A stretch of DNA of 64,000 nucleotides from Rusavskia elegans (taxonomy: Eukaryota > Ascomycota > Lecanoromycetes > Teloschistales > Teloschistaceae): assembly GCA_011316305.1 (NCBI GenBank), contig SAUG01000074.1, positions 124,001-188,000 of the forward strand, written 5' to 3'. A program made the position numbers and the translations under genes. The notes beneath the pieces were generated by a model, which did no database searches, had not been told where the DNA came from, and was given only the letters and a program-made list of their open reading frames with translations. Position 1 is the first letter of the stretch. Every line of letters starts with the position of its first letter. This document shows positions 1 to 10,657 of the stretch, in pieces.

Positions 1-2514
1 GGCTTTGTTACGGAGGCTGGCGCGGTAGCTGTAGCGCTCGGGGGAGTATGAACCGTCGTTGTTATTGATGGTAGTGTTAGATGAGGTGGGTTGTGATTGA
101 GACAATGGCTGTGTGCGAGCTAGAGGACTGGGTTCGGCGGGGAGATGAGTATCTGAGACGGAGAGTTTCCGAGGTTTGGGTGGCCGTGGTGGAGCCGGTT
201 TCCGGAAAACACGCTCAGCTATGGGCGCTTTCGAATAGGGCCTGATGTTGTTTTGGGTGGAAGATCGAAGGATTGAGGGCTTTGAAGGAGGACGAGGGGC
301 AAGAGAGCGGTCGGTTGATGTCGAGATTGATGATGGGGATTCCAGTAGCTCGTTATCGGTCATTGATCGTTTGACTTGGGTGATGTCCTCGTCGTCGTCG
401 AAGTCGATCAATTTACCCATAGCCGGCTGGGAAGGGGCGGTGCTTAAGTTACTTGCGGATCGAGTCTGCAGTCTTGAAGGGAGTCTGGGTCGCTCTTCAA
501 AGTCCTTAAGAGCTGCCTTAGATCCATTAGAAGTGGTACTGAAACTGTGTGCCGGTGTCGATCGAGGTCCATTCTTGCTCTTTTCGCCACTCCCGTTGAT
601 TGATGAGTCGAAGAACCCTTGGGGCGTCGTTGTTGTGACATCGCGAATGAAGACACCCAAGATGCGCCCTGGATTGGCCTGGACAAGTTCAGTGTAGAGT
701 TCAAGATCGGCTTCACCGCTGTCCCCAACGAGAATGAAACGCCTTTTTGGAAAGTCGGACAAAATCCGCTCAAGTGTCCCCTTTTTACGTTCGGCGACCG
801 GCTCAAAGATCCCTTGAAGCATGCCCGTGTAATGTTTGAGATGAAAGGAACCTTTGGGAAGACCAGCACCGGACAGAAAGCTCATCGATACTGGGAAGAG
901 CTGCCAAGGCATGTTGGACACATAGTGAAGCTTGACACCCATGCTTGCCATCTTCGTGTACCACTCCTTAACCCCATCGATACGGAGATCGCCCAGATCA
1001 CGGATAAAGACATTGCGAAAGACTTCTCTGGCGCCGGCGCCGATGGCAGAATGTTTGATTGTATCATCAACATCGCTTATCAGACTGACACCCTGAGGTT
1101 CCGTGATATGTATATCCTCCGTAGCCGATAACTTGTCAGAGGCAAGAACGCGGACATGAGTTGGTATAAAGTCCAAAGCAGCCCGAAGATTGAAATGACC
1201 AGCTTCGTTCGTATAGATCGTACGTGATCGAGATGTCTTCTCGTTGTAGAAAAACACAGTCAGCGGTGTACTTGTGAGAGGCGTGGTAAGAAAAGGCTTA
1301 AGTCGCAACATCATGTGGGCATTGGCAGTCGAAAGCTCATCAGAACTCATGTCTGAAGGATGATTCCATGATGCTCTCTTTGCCAGTGACCCTGGACCAG
1401 GCGCATCGTCTTGTTCTTCGTGGTACGCCGAGGTCTTCTCTAATGGATGTGGTGCCTTTCCATTGATGGAGCCTCTCGGTGACGGTGTTTTACTGCCCAA
1501 CGGAGTACTTCTATTGCTTGACCTGTCAACTGGTTGACTCGGCGCTTCGCTGTAGCCACCTCGCCAAGCAACGTCTTGCTCCCCTTCACCCTTGAGGATT
1601 ATGGACTCGGCTTGCTTCTCGACTGCTTCTTGCTCATGCCTCTTAGCCCGAGCCTCGACGCGAAGGTGGTGCGCTGAATCAGGACTCGCAGCACGAGGGC
1701 TCGCTGGCGCAGGGATACCACTCATCCTCCTCGCCAGCGCTATCATGGCTCGGTTGTATCTGGATATCTGCCCTTTGTGTGGGGTGTAGACCCAGCCCCG
1801 GACGTCGACATCCACAACTGAATTCGCCTCCTCATACCTGTCCCACTCTTGTTTGACATAACCCGAAGTATCCGGCGCATCATGCTCTCTTCTGTCGTGT
1901 AATGTTCCTGGCAAATTCTGGTGACCGGATCTCCCTGGGATATGCCGCCTTGCATAGCTTGGAAACAAAATCATTTCCTCGTCTCCACTTCGGGCAATGG
2001 CGACATCGGGGAAACTGCCGGGCACGCCCGATGTATCGTACTGCGCTGCACCATCATTTTGCGGCCCATAAACGTACGCTTGTGTGTAGGATTGCCTGAG
2101 CTCGTTGGCGGACTTGAGGATGCCAGCCAGCTTTTTCCGCCTTGTCCCTTTTCCGAGAGCCGACTCGTTGTCACTGCCATATTGCGCCATAGCTTTTTGT
2201 ATTGCTGTGCCTAATCTTGTTCTATTGACATTGTCCGGAGCGGAAAGGCGAGATGCTCGTCGCCGGGTGAGCAGGCGTGACCAGAAGCCTCCCCCGGCTG
2301 CCTTTCTCTGCCGGAGCTTCGCTTGCCGCTTGAGGATGAGCTGATAGATGCGGGACTGGGCTTGGTGACGATAGCGTGGCAGCGATTCGTATCGGAAAGC
2401 TGTAAAGCGTGCTCGTGCTCGTTTGGTGGTTTGCGGGAAGAGGTAGTTGAAGAGCGAGAAGGTGTTTTGTGGTCGTGCGAGCACTCGAGCTCGGAGTCGT
2501 GGTGGAGCCAGCTT
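1..2514 (-). CDS. APP1: APP1-type phosphatidate phosphatase (DUF2183), C-terminus beyond window
   Basis: Mg-dependent phosphatidate phosphatase of the yeast App1 kind, which makes diacylglycerol from phosphatidate and acts at cortical actin patches and endocytic membranes. One open frame on the minus strand runs off the window start. The HAD-like catalytic motif DVDDT lies at about 1061-1075, followed by KHSAIGAGAREVFRN, then GVKLHYVSNMPWQLFP, KGSFHLKHY and FILVGDSGEADLE, which are the family blocks in the right order. A long Ser/Pro/Arg-rich tail with PPRPPKPRK follows, fitting SH3-ligand tails of App1. An ATG at 2190 opens MAQYGSDNES and RRKKLAGILKSANELRQSY, a usual family start, but the frame stays open upstream to 2514 (rich in Arg and aromatic residues). 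It there meets an acceptor-like TACAG, so a short 5' exon around 2552-2680 is likely and its exact start is unsettled. Family call is firm; the 5' end is not. Confidence 0.9.
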
Positions 2515-3354
2515 CTGTAGATTGGTTGCAGGAAGATACAGTTGCTCAAACCATTATTATTGTTGGTAGTGTGATGATGCTTTGGGGTTTGGGTATGCGG
2601 CGATGCTCTGCGGAGGCGGTGGTATGGGGAGCGGATTGCATGGTTGACGCTGAAAGGAAGCTGACAGCTTTCGAGATCATGACAGATATCAATTATACCT
2701 GGGGTCAGTCATTGTGATGCAATGAAGGCTTCGTGCGACCACATCAGTTGAGTATTCGGGAGGAAAGCTACCTTACTGTCGTGTGATGACGCTTGGGGAA
2801 AAAGGTAGCTGGGAACAAGCTCGCCCCGGATAGTCACGAATGCTGATGCAGGCACCACTCTATTCTTACATGAGAGTCGCATCAGATTTATCCATTACTC
2901 GATCACGGAAGATTCCTTGAATAGATGGGCAAATGTGGTTTGTATTTCCAAAGCCAGATGGTATCTACCCCTTTCCACTGGTTTAGCTCAGTCAAAAGCC
3001 ATATCCATCACGCCAATATGATGAGTATGCATGCTTATTGTTGCTCTAACTACATGAGATCTCGCATCCTGGTCTTGTGACACCTTTGGACGCCAGGAAG
3101 ACTCCGTTGCTCTTGCTGATGCTTTCTTGGTGCAACAGACAGAGCCAGTGATGGAAGAGGACCGTCAAAGGAAATGAAACCCCTGTAATCCCCTGCAAAC
3201 TGATAACACATCTTGTCGAAAAAGTGTCTGAACCTGCAACCGCACGTCTCAAAATGCATTCTGGCCCTTTATGAATTCCGGAGAACTCAACCTCGTGTCC
3301 ACTCACGTCTCCATGATCTTCTCCACTCACTGCGCGCTTCAATTAGTTACCTCG
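2515..3354. other. intergenic region upstream of APP1-like gene
   Basis: Between two minus-strand genes. It should hold the APP1-like 5' leader, a candidate small first exon (ATG at 2641 or 2680) and the 3' untranslated region of the YRA1-like gene. No further gene is supported; the reading frames here look like chance frames. Confidence 0.5.
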
Positions 3355-5446
3355 TTAAGGATCGTGAGCAGAAAACCATACAGAAATCTCATCCATTCCC
3401 AGATCATCAGCTCCATTAGCAACCGGCTGGACTGCACCATTCGTCGCCACTCCATCATTACCCTGCACAGTGCCGTTTGCTGCGTTCGTGTCAAAGTAAT
3501 CCGTCATCTCCGCATCGAGCTCGTCAGCCGTCTTGGGCTTGGCACGACCTGCATTCCGGCCACGGCGGCCTCCACGTCCACGTCCTCGGGCGTTATCCCG
3601 AGTGCCAGCGCCGTTGGCAGTGGCCTTGGCGGTAGTCGCTGGTTTGGGTCCTTTGTTGTTCCTGGAATGGGTAAGCGATGATGATTCCAAGGTGTGATTA
3701 TGCAGATCCATACGTGATGCGGTCGCTGAGACCCTTCGAAGGCACGGCAGCTACTGCTTTGGTTGCGTCGAGAACAACTTCGATCTGGAAAGGATTAGAA
3801 GGAATCTGGAAGGAGCTGGTTGAGCATGATGCAGTACCTTCATCGGCCGCTTGTCGACTTGTACACCGTTGAGGGACTCGAGAGCTTTGGCTGCACTCTC
3901 AGGCCTTGAGAAGACGATGGTGACAATGCCTCGCATGACACCGTTAGGTCCATAGGTGAGATGAACACGCTTGACAGGTCCAATGGTGTCGCTGAAGTAT
4001 TCCTAGAAGAACGAGAACGACCAGAGTTAGTCGAACGGCAGCCGCCAGGATTTTATACGAGTTTCGCAAGCTGAAGTAAAGGACAAAGCAGGAGTAAGCG
4101 ATAGTGACCGGACTTTGGAGTGACATCCTGAACCCCCGAGTGAAGAAAGCAGTTTGCGACACGGATGAGCATCAGCAAGCGAGCAGTGAGTGTTAGTAGC
4201 GGTTAGTAGAAACCGTAGGAAGCCAGTGTCCGAGAGATCCATGGTCCAGTCTTCCGTGTCTGGTGTCCAGTATTCTGGCCGATATCCAGGTGTCCAAGCC
4301 AAACTCCCCGCGCCCAGCCGTCGCTCTCAACTTTTATCATGCAAAAACCTCAGCTTGCACCATCCATCACTCCAAGTAACAGAGACATCTCCAAACCACG
4401 ACAACACATCGCCATAGCCACAGTCACACACATACTGCCAGAGCACTGGAGGTTGATCGAAGGCCACACAATTTGCCAATCTCGCCAAGCCAACTTCATT
4501 ACGGCTCAAGTATGCTTCACTAGGTATTCCCGTGTGAAGCGTTGTTGCAGCCGTGTTGCGTCGGCGGAGTCCAAAGAACTTTGACCAGGACGCAAGGAAC
4601 AATCGAAGGATCTGGATTGGTGTCGAAATAGGTTGACTTAAGCTTGCCAGATGTTGCATGCTGTTGCGGTATAAACCGAAGGGAAAATTTGTGTGCCCGT
4701 CAGGACGCTGTGCTGTGCTGTGCTGTTCTCACTGCTTTGCTCGCTGATGCTCAAGATCACAGCCAGGATGAATGGAATTCTTCATCTCATCATACGACCT
4801 CTTGCTCATCTTCGCTTCTTCATGACCACAGCCTGCATGATGCTCGTATGGCCTGTTTGCCAGACAGGTCCATCATCTTCGCATCATCTTCTTGCAAGAC
4901 TGATCAACTCAACTTTCGATCGCTTTGCGTCAGGCCTCTGGAAGGGCGAGCAAAAGCCGAAGGAAGGAGTGATGTTTTGGTCACTGATCCGCACAGCCCA
5001 CGTAGAGTATATATGCAACGATGCACCAAGGAAAAACACGGTCCGCGCTCCGGGAAAGCTCGTTGCAATGCTCGGTAATCACGGAAGAGATGTCGAGGAA
5101 AATTCGGAAGTTCGATGGCCTCATAGTAGACATACCTTGACGTTCTTTTCGGTCACATCGGTGGGCTGAGAAGTATTAGTGATGTGCGCGCGTCGTACTG
5201 GAGTCGAAGAAAACTTGCCAGATTGCTCACGATGATCTTGGACTCTCCACTTCCAGCAGCCAGACCATTTGTCACGGCGGATTTCAAAGGGCCTCTGACG
5301 GGTCTTGTGTTCTTCTGGACCCCTGCGACAGGTGCGGTAGCCTTCCGGGCAGCGTTGGGAGCACGTCGACCTCCACGCCCGCGACGACGAGCAGTGCGCT
5401 CAGTCATGACGACGTCGTCAAGAGCCATATCAAGTTTGGCAGACAT
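3355..5446 (-). CDS. YRA1: mRNA export adaptor Yra1/ALYREF (REF family), five exons
   Basis: Nuclear RRM protein that couples transcribed mRNA to the UAP56/Sub2 helicase and the Mex67 export receptor. Exons on the minus strand: 5219-5446, 5136-5165, 3838-4002, 3714-3784 and 3355-3661, about 266 residues. The N-terminus starts MSAKLDMALDDVV, the UAP56-binding motif, then an RG-rich segment. The RRM runs IIVSNL / PTDVTEKNVK / EYFSDTIGPVKRVHLTYGPN and continues through VMRGIVTIVFS and ALESLNGVQVDKRPMKIEVVLD; the slashes are splice junctions. The tail has GRGRGGRRGRNAGRAKPK and a second UAP56-type motif, ELDAEMTDYF. Intron 1 begins GCAAGT rather than GT, and intron 2 is 1133 nt; the other two are near 50 nt. 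The last residues are uncertain, because a GTATGG site at about 3397-3402 could start a further intron giving an end at DEIS. The start is supported by the conserved N-terminal motif. Confidence 0.93.
4003..5135 (-). other. 1133-nt intron inside the RRM of the YRA1-like gene
   Basis: Bounded by donor GTATGT after AAG (exon 2 end) and acceptor TTCTAG before GAATAC; a CTAAC branch-site match lies about 25 nt before the acceptor. It is roughly 20 times longer than the other introns in this window. Frames inside it have no protein-like character. Yeast YRA1 is known to have an unusually long, poorly spliced intron used for autoregulation; whether this one has the same role is inference. Confidence 0.88.
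5166..5218 (-). other. GC-AG intron 1 of the YRA1-like gene
   Basis: The donor is GCAAGT and the acceptor CTCAG, with CTAAT as branch site. Splicing here joins IIVSNL to PTDVTE, which restores the RNP2 region of the RRM exactly. Using the nearby GTGAGC instead would delete VSNL, so the GC donor is the better reading. Confidence 0.85.
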
Positions 5447-6434
5447 TGTGTTGTCTTTGATGAGATGCTATTTAGATTCGGTGATATAAGTGTCGACTGC
5501 AAAGACAAGGCTGTCTATGCGGCAAGGATGTCTTCGAAGTGATGGCTTGAGAAACCGAGAGCAGTGACTTTGATGGCAAATATGGAAGTCTTGGAGGGTA
5601 TACTGGCCCGTTCGTGGTCTCTAAGTCGACGTGAGGATTTTGCGAGAGGATAGCTGTGTGAGCTCAAGGTAGCTGCCGCGCGTCCTGACTCGGGTCTGGC
5701 CCTCGATATGACTGGCCTGATAAAGGCGAGAAGATAGCGCTGTGAGCGCAGATGATGGTAAAGTAAGTGTGACTGGCCCTCCCCGACTTGTAGTGTGGTA
5801 TAATGATGGACAAAGTATGATTGCGGGTGGTGGTGATTGTTGAAGAGAAGAAGGAAATCTGGCGCCTAAAACTAAGGTAAAAGGACCTCGCGCTAGGCCT
5901 GAAACAGTTGCCCCTTTCACTCATCAGTTTTTGACCATTCACGTGGGCTAAAATTCAACAATTCAATAAAGAAACTTCTATTGAACTGTGTCAAAGCTTC
6001 CGAATCATATCTGTCACTACTTTTGTAACAAAACGTGATCGGAAAATTCAGTATTTGGCATTGTTACTTCGTCGTATGTTCGAGCATGTATTCCCCCTCA
6101 ACCACTCGACAGAACGCCAGAGCCAGGATCATTATCAATCATCCAAGAGCCTGAACTCCTAGTCTGCTCCCATCTCTATGTTCTAGAGAACTGAAACGTA
6201 TGATCGGCGGAGAGTAAGGTGAGTGGTGGTGGTGGGTGGGTGATTAGGAAATCGTCTCGACGAGGTGCTTGCTCCTTGAAGTGAATGCACCTCTTCAAAG
6301 CTTCCGCCCTTTGCTCGAGTGCTCCAGTATAGCTTCACCAATCCTTGTTATTGCCGAATAAATTTCGGCGTTGAGCTTCGAGTGTCTGCGAGGGGAAGTC
6401 ATAGTCGGTACGATGTTGCCATAGTCAATGCACA
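5447..6434. other. intergenic region between YRA1 and VPS24 genes
   Basis: About 1 kb holding the YRA1-like promoter and the 3' region of the VPS24-like gene. Frames here are short and not conserved-looking. No RNA gene was seen. Confidence 0.5.
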
Positions 6435-7159
6435 TCAACTCTTCAATGCCTCCAACCTCCCCCTCATCTCCTCCAACGTAGCCTCCTGCTCCTCCGCCTC
6501 CTCCTCCACGGGCTCCTCCACCGCCGGCGTCTCCACCTTCCCCAGCTTCCCCTGCAGAATCTCTCCCAACACCTTATCGACCTCGGTCTCGGCCTCTTCA
6601 TCCTCCCCTTCCATCAACTGATCATCCGGCAAACTATCCCCCACCATCTCCTCAATAATGCCCGCCTTCACCAACTCCTGGCTCAATTCCCGCATCGTGC
6701 CCGTCAACTCCGGTAATCGCACCAGAGAATTGACATCCTTCATGATGCCCGTCGAAGCCTTGATGCTGCCCTCGATTTTGCGCACCGAGAAAGCTTCATT
6801 AACTTGCATCTGCACGCTCTGCAGCTGTGCTTTGCTCGTCGCCAAGCGAGAGCTCTGTTTGCGTATCCTGATCATTTCACGGGCGAAGGTGCGGGTTTCT
6901 TTGGCGGCCTGGGCGGCTCGCGAGGGGTCTTTCTGCCCTCGCTTGGAGGCTTGGATGATGTATTGGCGGGTTTTGGAATCGAGGAGTTTGAGTTGGGAGA
7001 TGTCGCGGTCGAGTTTACGGGTGTTAGATCGGATTAGGCTGTTGCATTTTCGCATCTGCAGCGCTCATTAAATAGTGCTTGGATGAGGTTCCGGAGATAT
7101 TTGGTTGGTACCTGAGCTGCTGGGTCCGGCTTCCAGAAGACGGCCTTGATAGACTCCAT
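6435..7159 (-). CDS. VPS24: ESCRT-III subunit Vps24/CHMP3, two exons
   Basis: Subunit of the endosomal ESCRT-III filament, which with Vps2 caps Snf7 polymers and recruits Vps4 during multivesicular body formation. Exon 1 (7112-7159) encodes MESIKAVFWKPDPAAQ. A 56-nt intron (GTACC donor, GCTGCAG acceptor) follows, then exon 2 (6435-7055), giving 222 residues, the usual size. The basic N-terminal helices (CNSLIRSNTRKLDRDISQLK) form the membrane-binding core. The C-terminal half is strongly acidic. The final EEMRGRLEALKS fits the MIM1 motif (D/E-x-x-L-x-x-R-L-x-x-L-K) that binds the Vps4 MIT domain, with Met in place of the first Leu. The start was chosen because MESIKAVFW is the family N-terminus; a start at the exon 2 Met would lose it. 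Confidence 0.93.
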
Positions 7160-7622
7160 GGCTGGAGAGTGCTCTTGCGCTGTGAGAGTTCGCAAGTGGT
7201 TCTTCGTTCACATACTGTTACTGCTGGAGGGCGCTTGGCGATGCCTAAGCGGAGCAAATGACGTGGGGTTGTGGCCCGCACAAGAGATTTCTGTCAAACG
7301 GTAGCACGGCGGTCACACTTGTGAACTCCATGCTGTGAATAGAAAGAGGGCGTACACAATAGGTGAAGATAAAGACATGGCTCATTGGGGTCTCGTAGGG
7401 GTCGAATTGGAAGTGTAGATCTTGGAAGCGCACCGCTTCGGTGGGGATCTAAAATGTTCTATGAGATCAGCCCTGCGATGGCAGAAATAAATCAACCACC
7501 ACTACTCTAGTAAACTTCATACACAATTCCTTGCCAACAACAAACGCATTGCAAGTCAGAGCGAGCAGCTCTCCCTTCAGCCTTTCTATATCTTTCTCAC
7601 CCCCCAGACTACAATCACCGCC
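7160..7622. promoter_or_regulatory. divergent promoter region between VPS24 and SBA1
   Basis: The two genes point away from each other across 463 bp, so this segment must contain both promoters and leaders. A pyrimidine-rich stretch (about 7565-7620) precedes the SBA1 start with CCGCCATGTC around the ATG. No specific factor site is claimed. Confidence 0.6.
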
Positions 7623-8465
7623 ATGTCTAACACGCAGACAACCCCAGAAGGTAAGGCTATCCCAACTCCCAAAAAGTGCAGCCTTCCTAACCACCTTCCC
7701 CACAGTAACCTGGGCGCAACGATCTTCCTCAAGCGACCCCCAGAAAAATTACATCTACCTCACAATCGCCGCCCCGGACGTCAAAAAAATCGACGTGGAT
7801 CTCAAAGCCACCGGCCTAACCTTCACCGGCCACTCCGACACCAAGAAAACAACCTACCACGTCGAGCTGGAATTCTACGCCGAAATCGACGTCGAAAATT
7901 CCAAGACGCATCATACATCAAGGGACGTGTCTTTTGTGCTGCGCAAGAAGGAGCTCAAGGAGGACTACTGGCCTCGTTTGTTGAAGGACAGCCAGAAGGT
8001 GCATTTCTTGAAGACGGATTTCGATAAGGTGAGTGGATGTTCTTGATCTCCGCTTTCGTTGGCTGAACAGTGCGCTCGCAGTGGGTTGATGAGGACGAGC
8101 AAGAGGGCGCGCCCGATGATGCGATGGCTGGTATGGGCGGTATGGGAGGAATGCCTGGTATGGAAGGCATGGGAGGTATGGGAGGCATGGGCGGTGATGG
8201 AGGCTTCGGCGGCATCGGTGAGCAACCTCAAAGACACTAACGCCGTACCTATTACTGATCACACAATGCAGACTTCTCGAAACTCGGAGGCGGTGCTGGC
8301 GACATGCCTGACATGGGCGAAGGTGCTGACGATGATGACGACGATGATGACATGCCTGCACTAGAAGAGGGTGATGCAGACAAGAGCGGAGACTCAAAAG
8401 GCAAGGCGGCAGAGAAAGCCGATGATGCTCCGGCAGCAAAGTCCAAGATTGAGGAGGTATCCTAG
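7623..8465 (+). CDS. SBA1: Hsp90 co-chaperone p23/Sba1, four exons
   Basis: p23 binds the ATP-bound, closed Hsp90 dimer and slows its ATPase during client maturation. Exons: 7623-7650, 7706-8028, 8082-8217 and 8272-8465; all introns are GT-AG and 51-55 nt, giving 226 residues. The CS domain starts EVTWAQRSSSSDPQKNYIYL and contains IDVDLKATGLTFTGHS. The p23 signature follows as DVSFVLRKKELKEDYWPRLLKD, then KVHFLKTDFDKWVDEDEQEG. The tail is Gly/Met rich (GMGGMGGMPGMEGMGGMG), typical of fungal p23, then acidic with a run of eight Asp and MPALEEGD. The splice before VTWAQR is confirmed by the joined codon GAA-GTA. Confidence 0.95.
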
Positions 8466-8731
8466 ATGCGGTGGCAATTGCCAGACCTTCAGCGCTGCTA
8501 GCTACGGGCTAAACGGCGGGCATAGGCGTTGCGGATGAGCTGTGAATAATGATGCGGTACAAAGCATGATAGACCGGATAGCTAGTGGTTCATGTTTGTC
8601 AAAAGCATAGGAAAGATCGAGACGTTGTCGTTGACAGCACATCGAAATAGTTCAATAAGAATTGAGTGACATGCGAGGTCGAACAACTTTCTACTGATTT
8701 CAACGTCCAGATATGGAGAGTATGTGCAGGG
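8466..8731. other. convergent 3' region
   Basis: Short gap between the stop codons of two converging genes. Only 3' untranslated sequence is expected, and no terminator or RNA gene can be assigned. Confidence 0.5.
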
Positions 8732-9973
8732 CTACCACCTCTTTCCTCTGTTCTCATTGAAATTGCCGCCTTGCCGTTCCCTCTCCACCCTCGCGTCAAA
8801 CTCGTTCTGTGCCTCATCTCTCGCCAGTTGTCGCTGCTCGTCATCACTCGAGAACGCAAAGCTATCTCCCGTCGTCGAACCCTCTTGTTGCTCTTTCTTG
8901 ACCGTGTTCCATCTCTGGGCGTTCTGCTTTCCCCTTGAGGAAGGATTCTGCGCCTGCCTCCGTATCCGATCCCAGGCATTACCACCTTGACCTTGTTCCG
9001 CACCACCATCAGCAGTCGGGCTAGCATCATCGAAAGTGTCATTGAAACTCCTCGGCTGCTTCTCCACCTTATCTAGTCGGAAAGTCGATGCCCTGTTTTC
9101 AGTGGGACTGTCACTGGGCGAGGCCTGCTGTCTTGTCTCCTGTACTCGCATCTGAGCATCACTCATGATTCCTGTATTGCTGCCTCCAAGCCTTTCAACC
9201 TCCCCACCATAGCCATCAGCGCCAGCGCTCGGGCTTGCATCGTCGAAGCCTCCAATATCCTTCCGATGCCTTTTCCATAAGTCGCTCACACTAATGTCGC
9301 CCTGCCCGGTCGGATCTTTCGACTCTGATTTCATGGCTTCGGGATCCCCTTTCCGTTGCTTGATCTTCGCATATACTGTATCTGTGATATCTTTCAATCT
9401 AGGATCCCTCAATTCTCCGACAGCAGCGACCGTCGCGGCATAAGAATTGATGATGAGACCTCCGAAGAATATTGCCGCAGCTAGGTAGCCGGTAGAACGG
9501 AAACCATGCATCAAGAAACGAGCATTGCTTCCTTCCGAGACGGTTTGTCCCATGATGCGAATCCTTGAGCCATCCCACCATCCCCCCTCTTTCTTCAAGT
9601 CGCCCCACAAAGGATAGCGGTAGTTCTCTCTGGTGCTGAAAGCTCGAAACATGCCGAAGGTACAGGCTATTGGCACGCCGATGCTGCTTATTGTTGCACT
9701 CTTATACGCATGGAATACTATGGCTTCACGTTCCTTTTGTGAAAGACGGCGTTGCATCGCTTCCGTGTGGTACTGCAGTCTCATCGTGGCGAGGTTCGCG
9801 ATGTATGTGTTGGTGTAGCCGAAGAGAGGACCTATGATTGGGGGTGGGTGGGGCAGTTTGCTGAGGTCGATGGAGGAGAAGTCGGTGGAAGTTTGGGAGC
9901 TGGTATCGTAGGGATCTGGAGTATCGGGGGAGGCATCGTAAGAGTCTGGGATTGAGGAGGTTTCGAGGACCAT
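8732..9973 (-). CDS. conserved-looking fungal membrane protein, function unknown
   Basis: Single-exon frame of 413 residues; I do not recognise a named family. Residues 1-45 are Ser/Asp/Pro rich. Residues 46-90 (PPPIIGPLFGYTNTYIANLATMR and onward) look like a folded segment. A hydrophobic stretch lies near 93-110 (ATISSIGVPIACTFGMF) and a second near 160-185 (TGYLAAAIFFGGLIINSYAATVAAVG), so two membrane passes are likely. The last 200 residues are polar and low in complexity, with DDASP repeated twice, and end in ENRGKRW. GC content and codon use match the neighbours, supporting a real gene. It converges with SBA1. The ATG at 9971-9973 is the first in frame. No function is proposed. Confidence 0.8.
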   Translation of the reverse strand: MVLETSSIPDSYDASPDTPDPYDTSSQTSTDFSSIDLSKLPHPPPIIGPLFGYTNTYIANLATMRLQYHTEAMQRRLSQKEREAIVFHAYKSATISSIGVPIACTFGMFRAFSTRENYRYPLWGDLKKEGGWWDGSRIRIMGQTVSEGSNARFLMHGFRSTGYLAAAIFFGGLIINSYAATVAAVGELRDPRLKDITDTVYAKIKQRKGDPEAMKSESKDPTGQGDISVSDLWKRHRKDIGGFDDASPSAGADGYGGEVERLGGSNTGIMSDAQMRVQETRQQASPSDSPTENRASTFRLDKVEKQPRSFNDTFDDASPTADGGAEQGQGGNAWDRIRRQAQNPSSRGKQNAQRWNTVKKEQQEGSTTGDSFAFSSDDEQRQLARDEAQNEFDARVERERQGGNFNENRGKRW

Positions 9974-10390
9974 GACTGCGTTTCGATGTATCTAATGACC
10001 GGACTGGTGAGACTGGGCTCAGTTGTTGGGGTTTTGGGATGCGACCATAGTTCACGTCTCAGCTAACCCATAATTGTGAAAGAAAGTTTGCAGAGTATGT
10101 TTGACAAGAATCATTGAATGACGATGGAGGTGACGTCCTAATGCTAAGCTACTCGAGGCGCACGGACCACGTCTCGTCTTGTCTTGTGTGCTCCTCGCTC
10201 CGCCTTCTCTGATAAGATTTGGTGTCCACGACAGATTAATAGTGTGAATGTGAGATAGACTCACACTACAACGATACCTCATCATATCCTAGTATCCACG
10301 CCAAAGCTTACTCATACCAAAATCAATGTCTCGACCCCTAAATGGGTACCAGTGGATAACAGAGTCCGCGGTATTGCCAAGTCAACAGCC
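9974..10390. promoter_or_regulatory. intergenic region, promoter of the membrane-protein gene
   Basis: It holds the leader and promoter of the minus-strand gene ending at 8732 and the 3' end of the small CaaX gene. No other feature is supported. Confidence 0.4.
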
Positions 10391-10657
10391 TTACATGATG
10401 ATGCATTTCTTGCCCTTCCCAACATCATCTTTACCCTTTCCTCCTTTTTGATCCTTCAAAAAGTCCGCGGGTCTCGGACCAATCTTGTTCTTATCGGTGT
10501 TGTTTTTGACTAGTTCCTCTTCGGCTCGTTCCCTCTCCTCTTCCTGCTCCTATATTGCTTAAGACGTCAGGGAGGGCCACATACGGACTGGCCTTCACGG
10601 ATTGGAACATACCTCCTGAGATTTTCTATCGTTATTTTCAATGACTGTCGAAGGCAT
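10391..10657 (-). CDS. 67-residue lysine-rich protein with C-terminal CaaX box (CIIM)
   Basis: Two exons on the minus strand: 10613-10657 (15 codons, ATG in CCAACAATGCC context) and 10391-10549 (52 codons plus TAA). The 63-nt intron has donor GTATGT, a CTGAC branch match and acceptor TATAG, and both junctions keep frame. The protein starts MPSTVIENNDRKSQE, continues as an acidic/basic helical segment (EEERERAEEELVKN), then GPRPADFLKDQKGGKGK, and ends GKGKKCIIM. A polybasic stretch followed by C-I-I-M is a canonical CaaX box; Met at X favours farnesylation, as in K-Ras-like proteins. This suggests a peripheral membrane peptide. I do not recognise the family, and the role is unknown. It lies between a membrane-protein gene and tRNA genes, with no operon-like linkage. 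Confidence 0.78.

Noticed and set aside
444..1131. Overlapping plus- and minus-strand frames inside the APP1-like gene.
   Set aside because: They are shadows of the minus-strand frame that carries the DVDDT phosphatase motif.
4690..4800. Possible C/D box snoRNA in the long YRA1 intron (ATGATGA and CTGA about 85 nt apart on the minus strand).
   Set aside because: There is no terminal stem next to the boxes, and similar ATGATG strings are frequent in this intron, so chance is likely.
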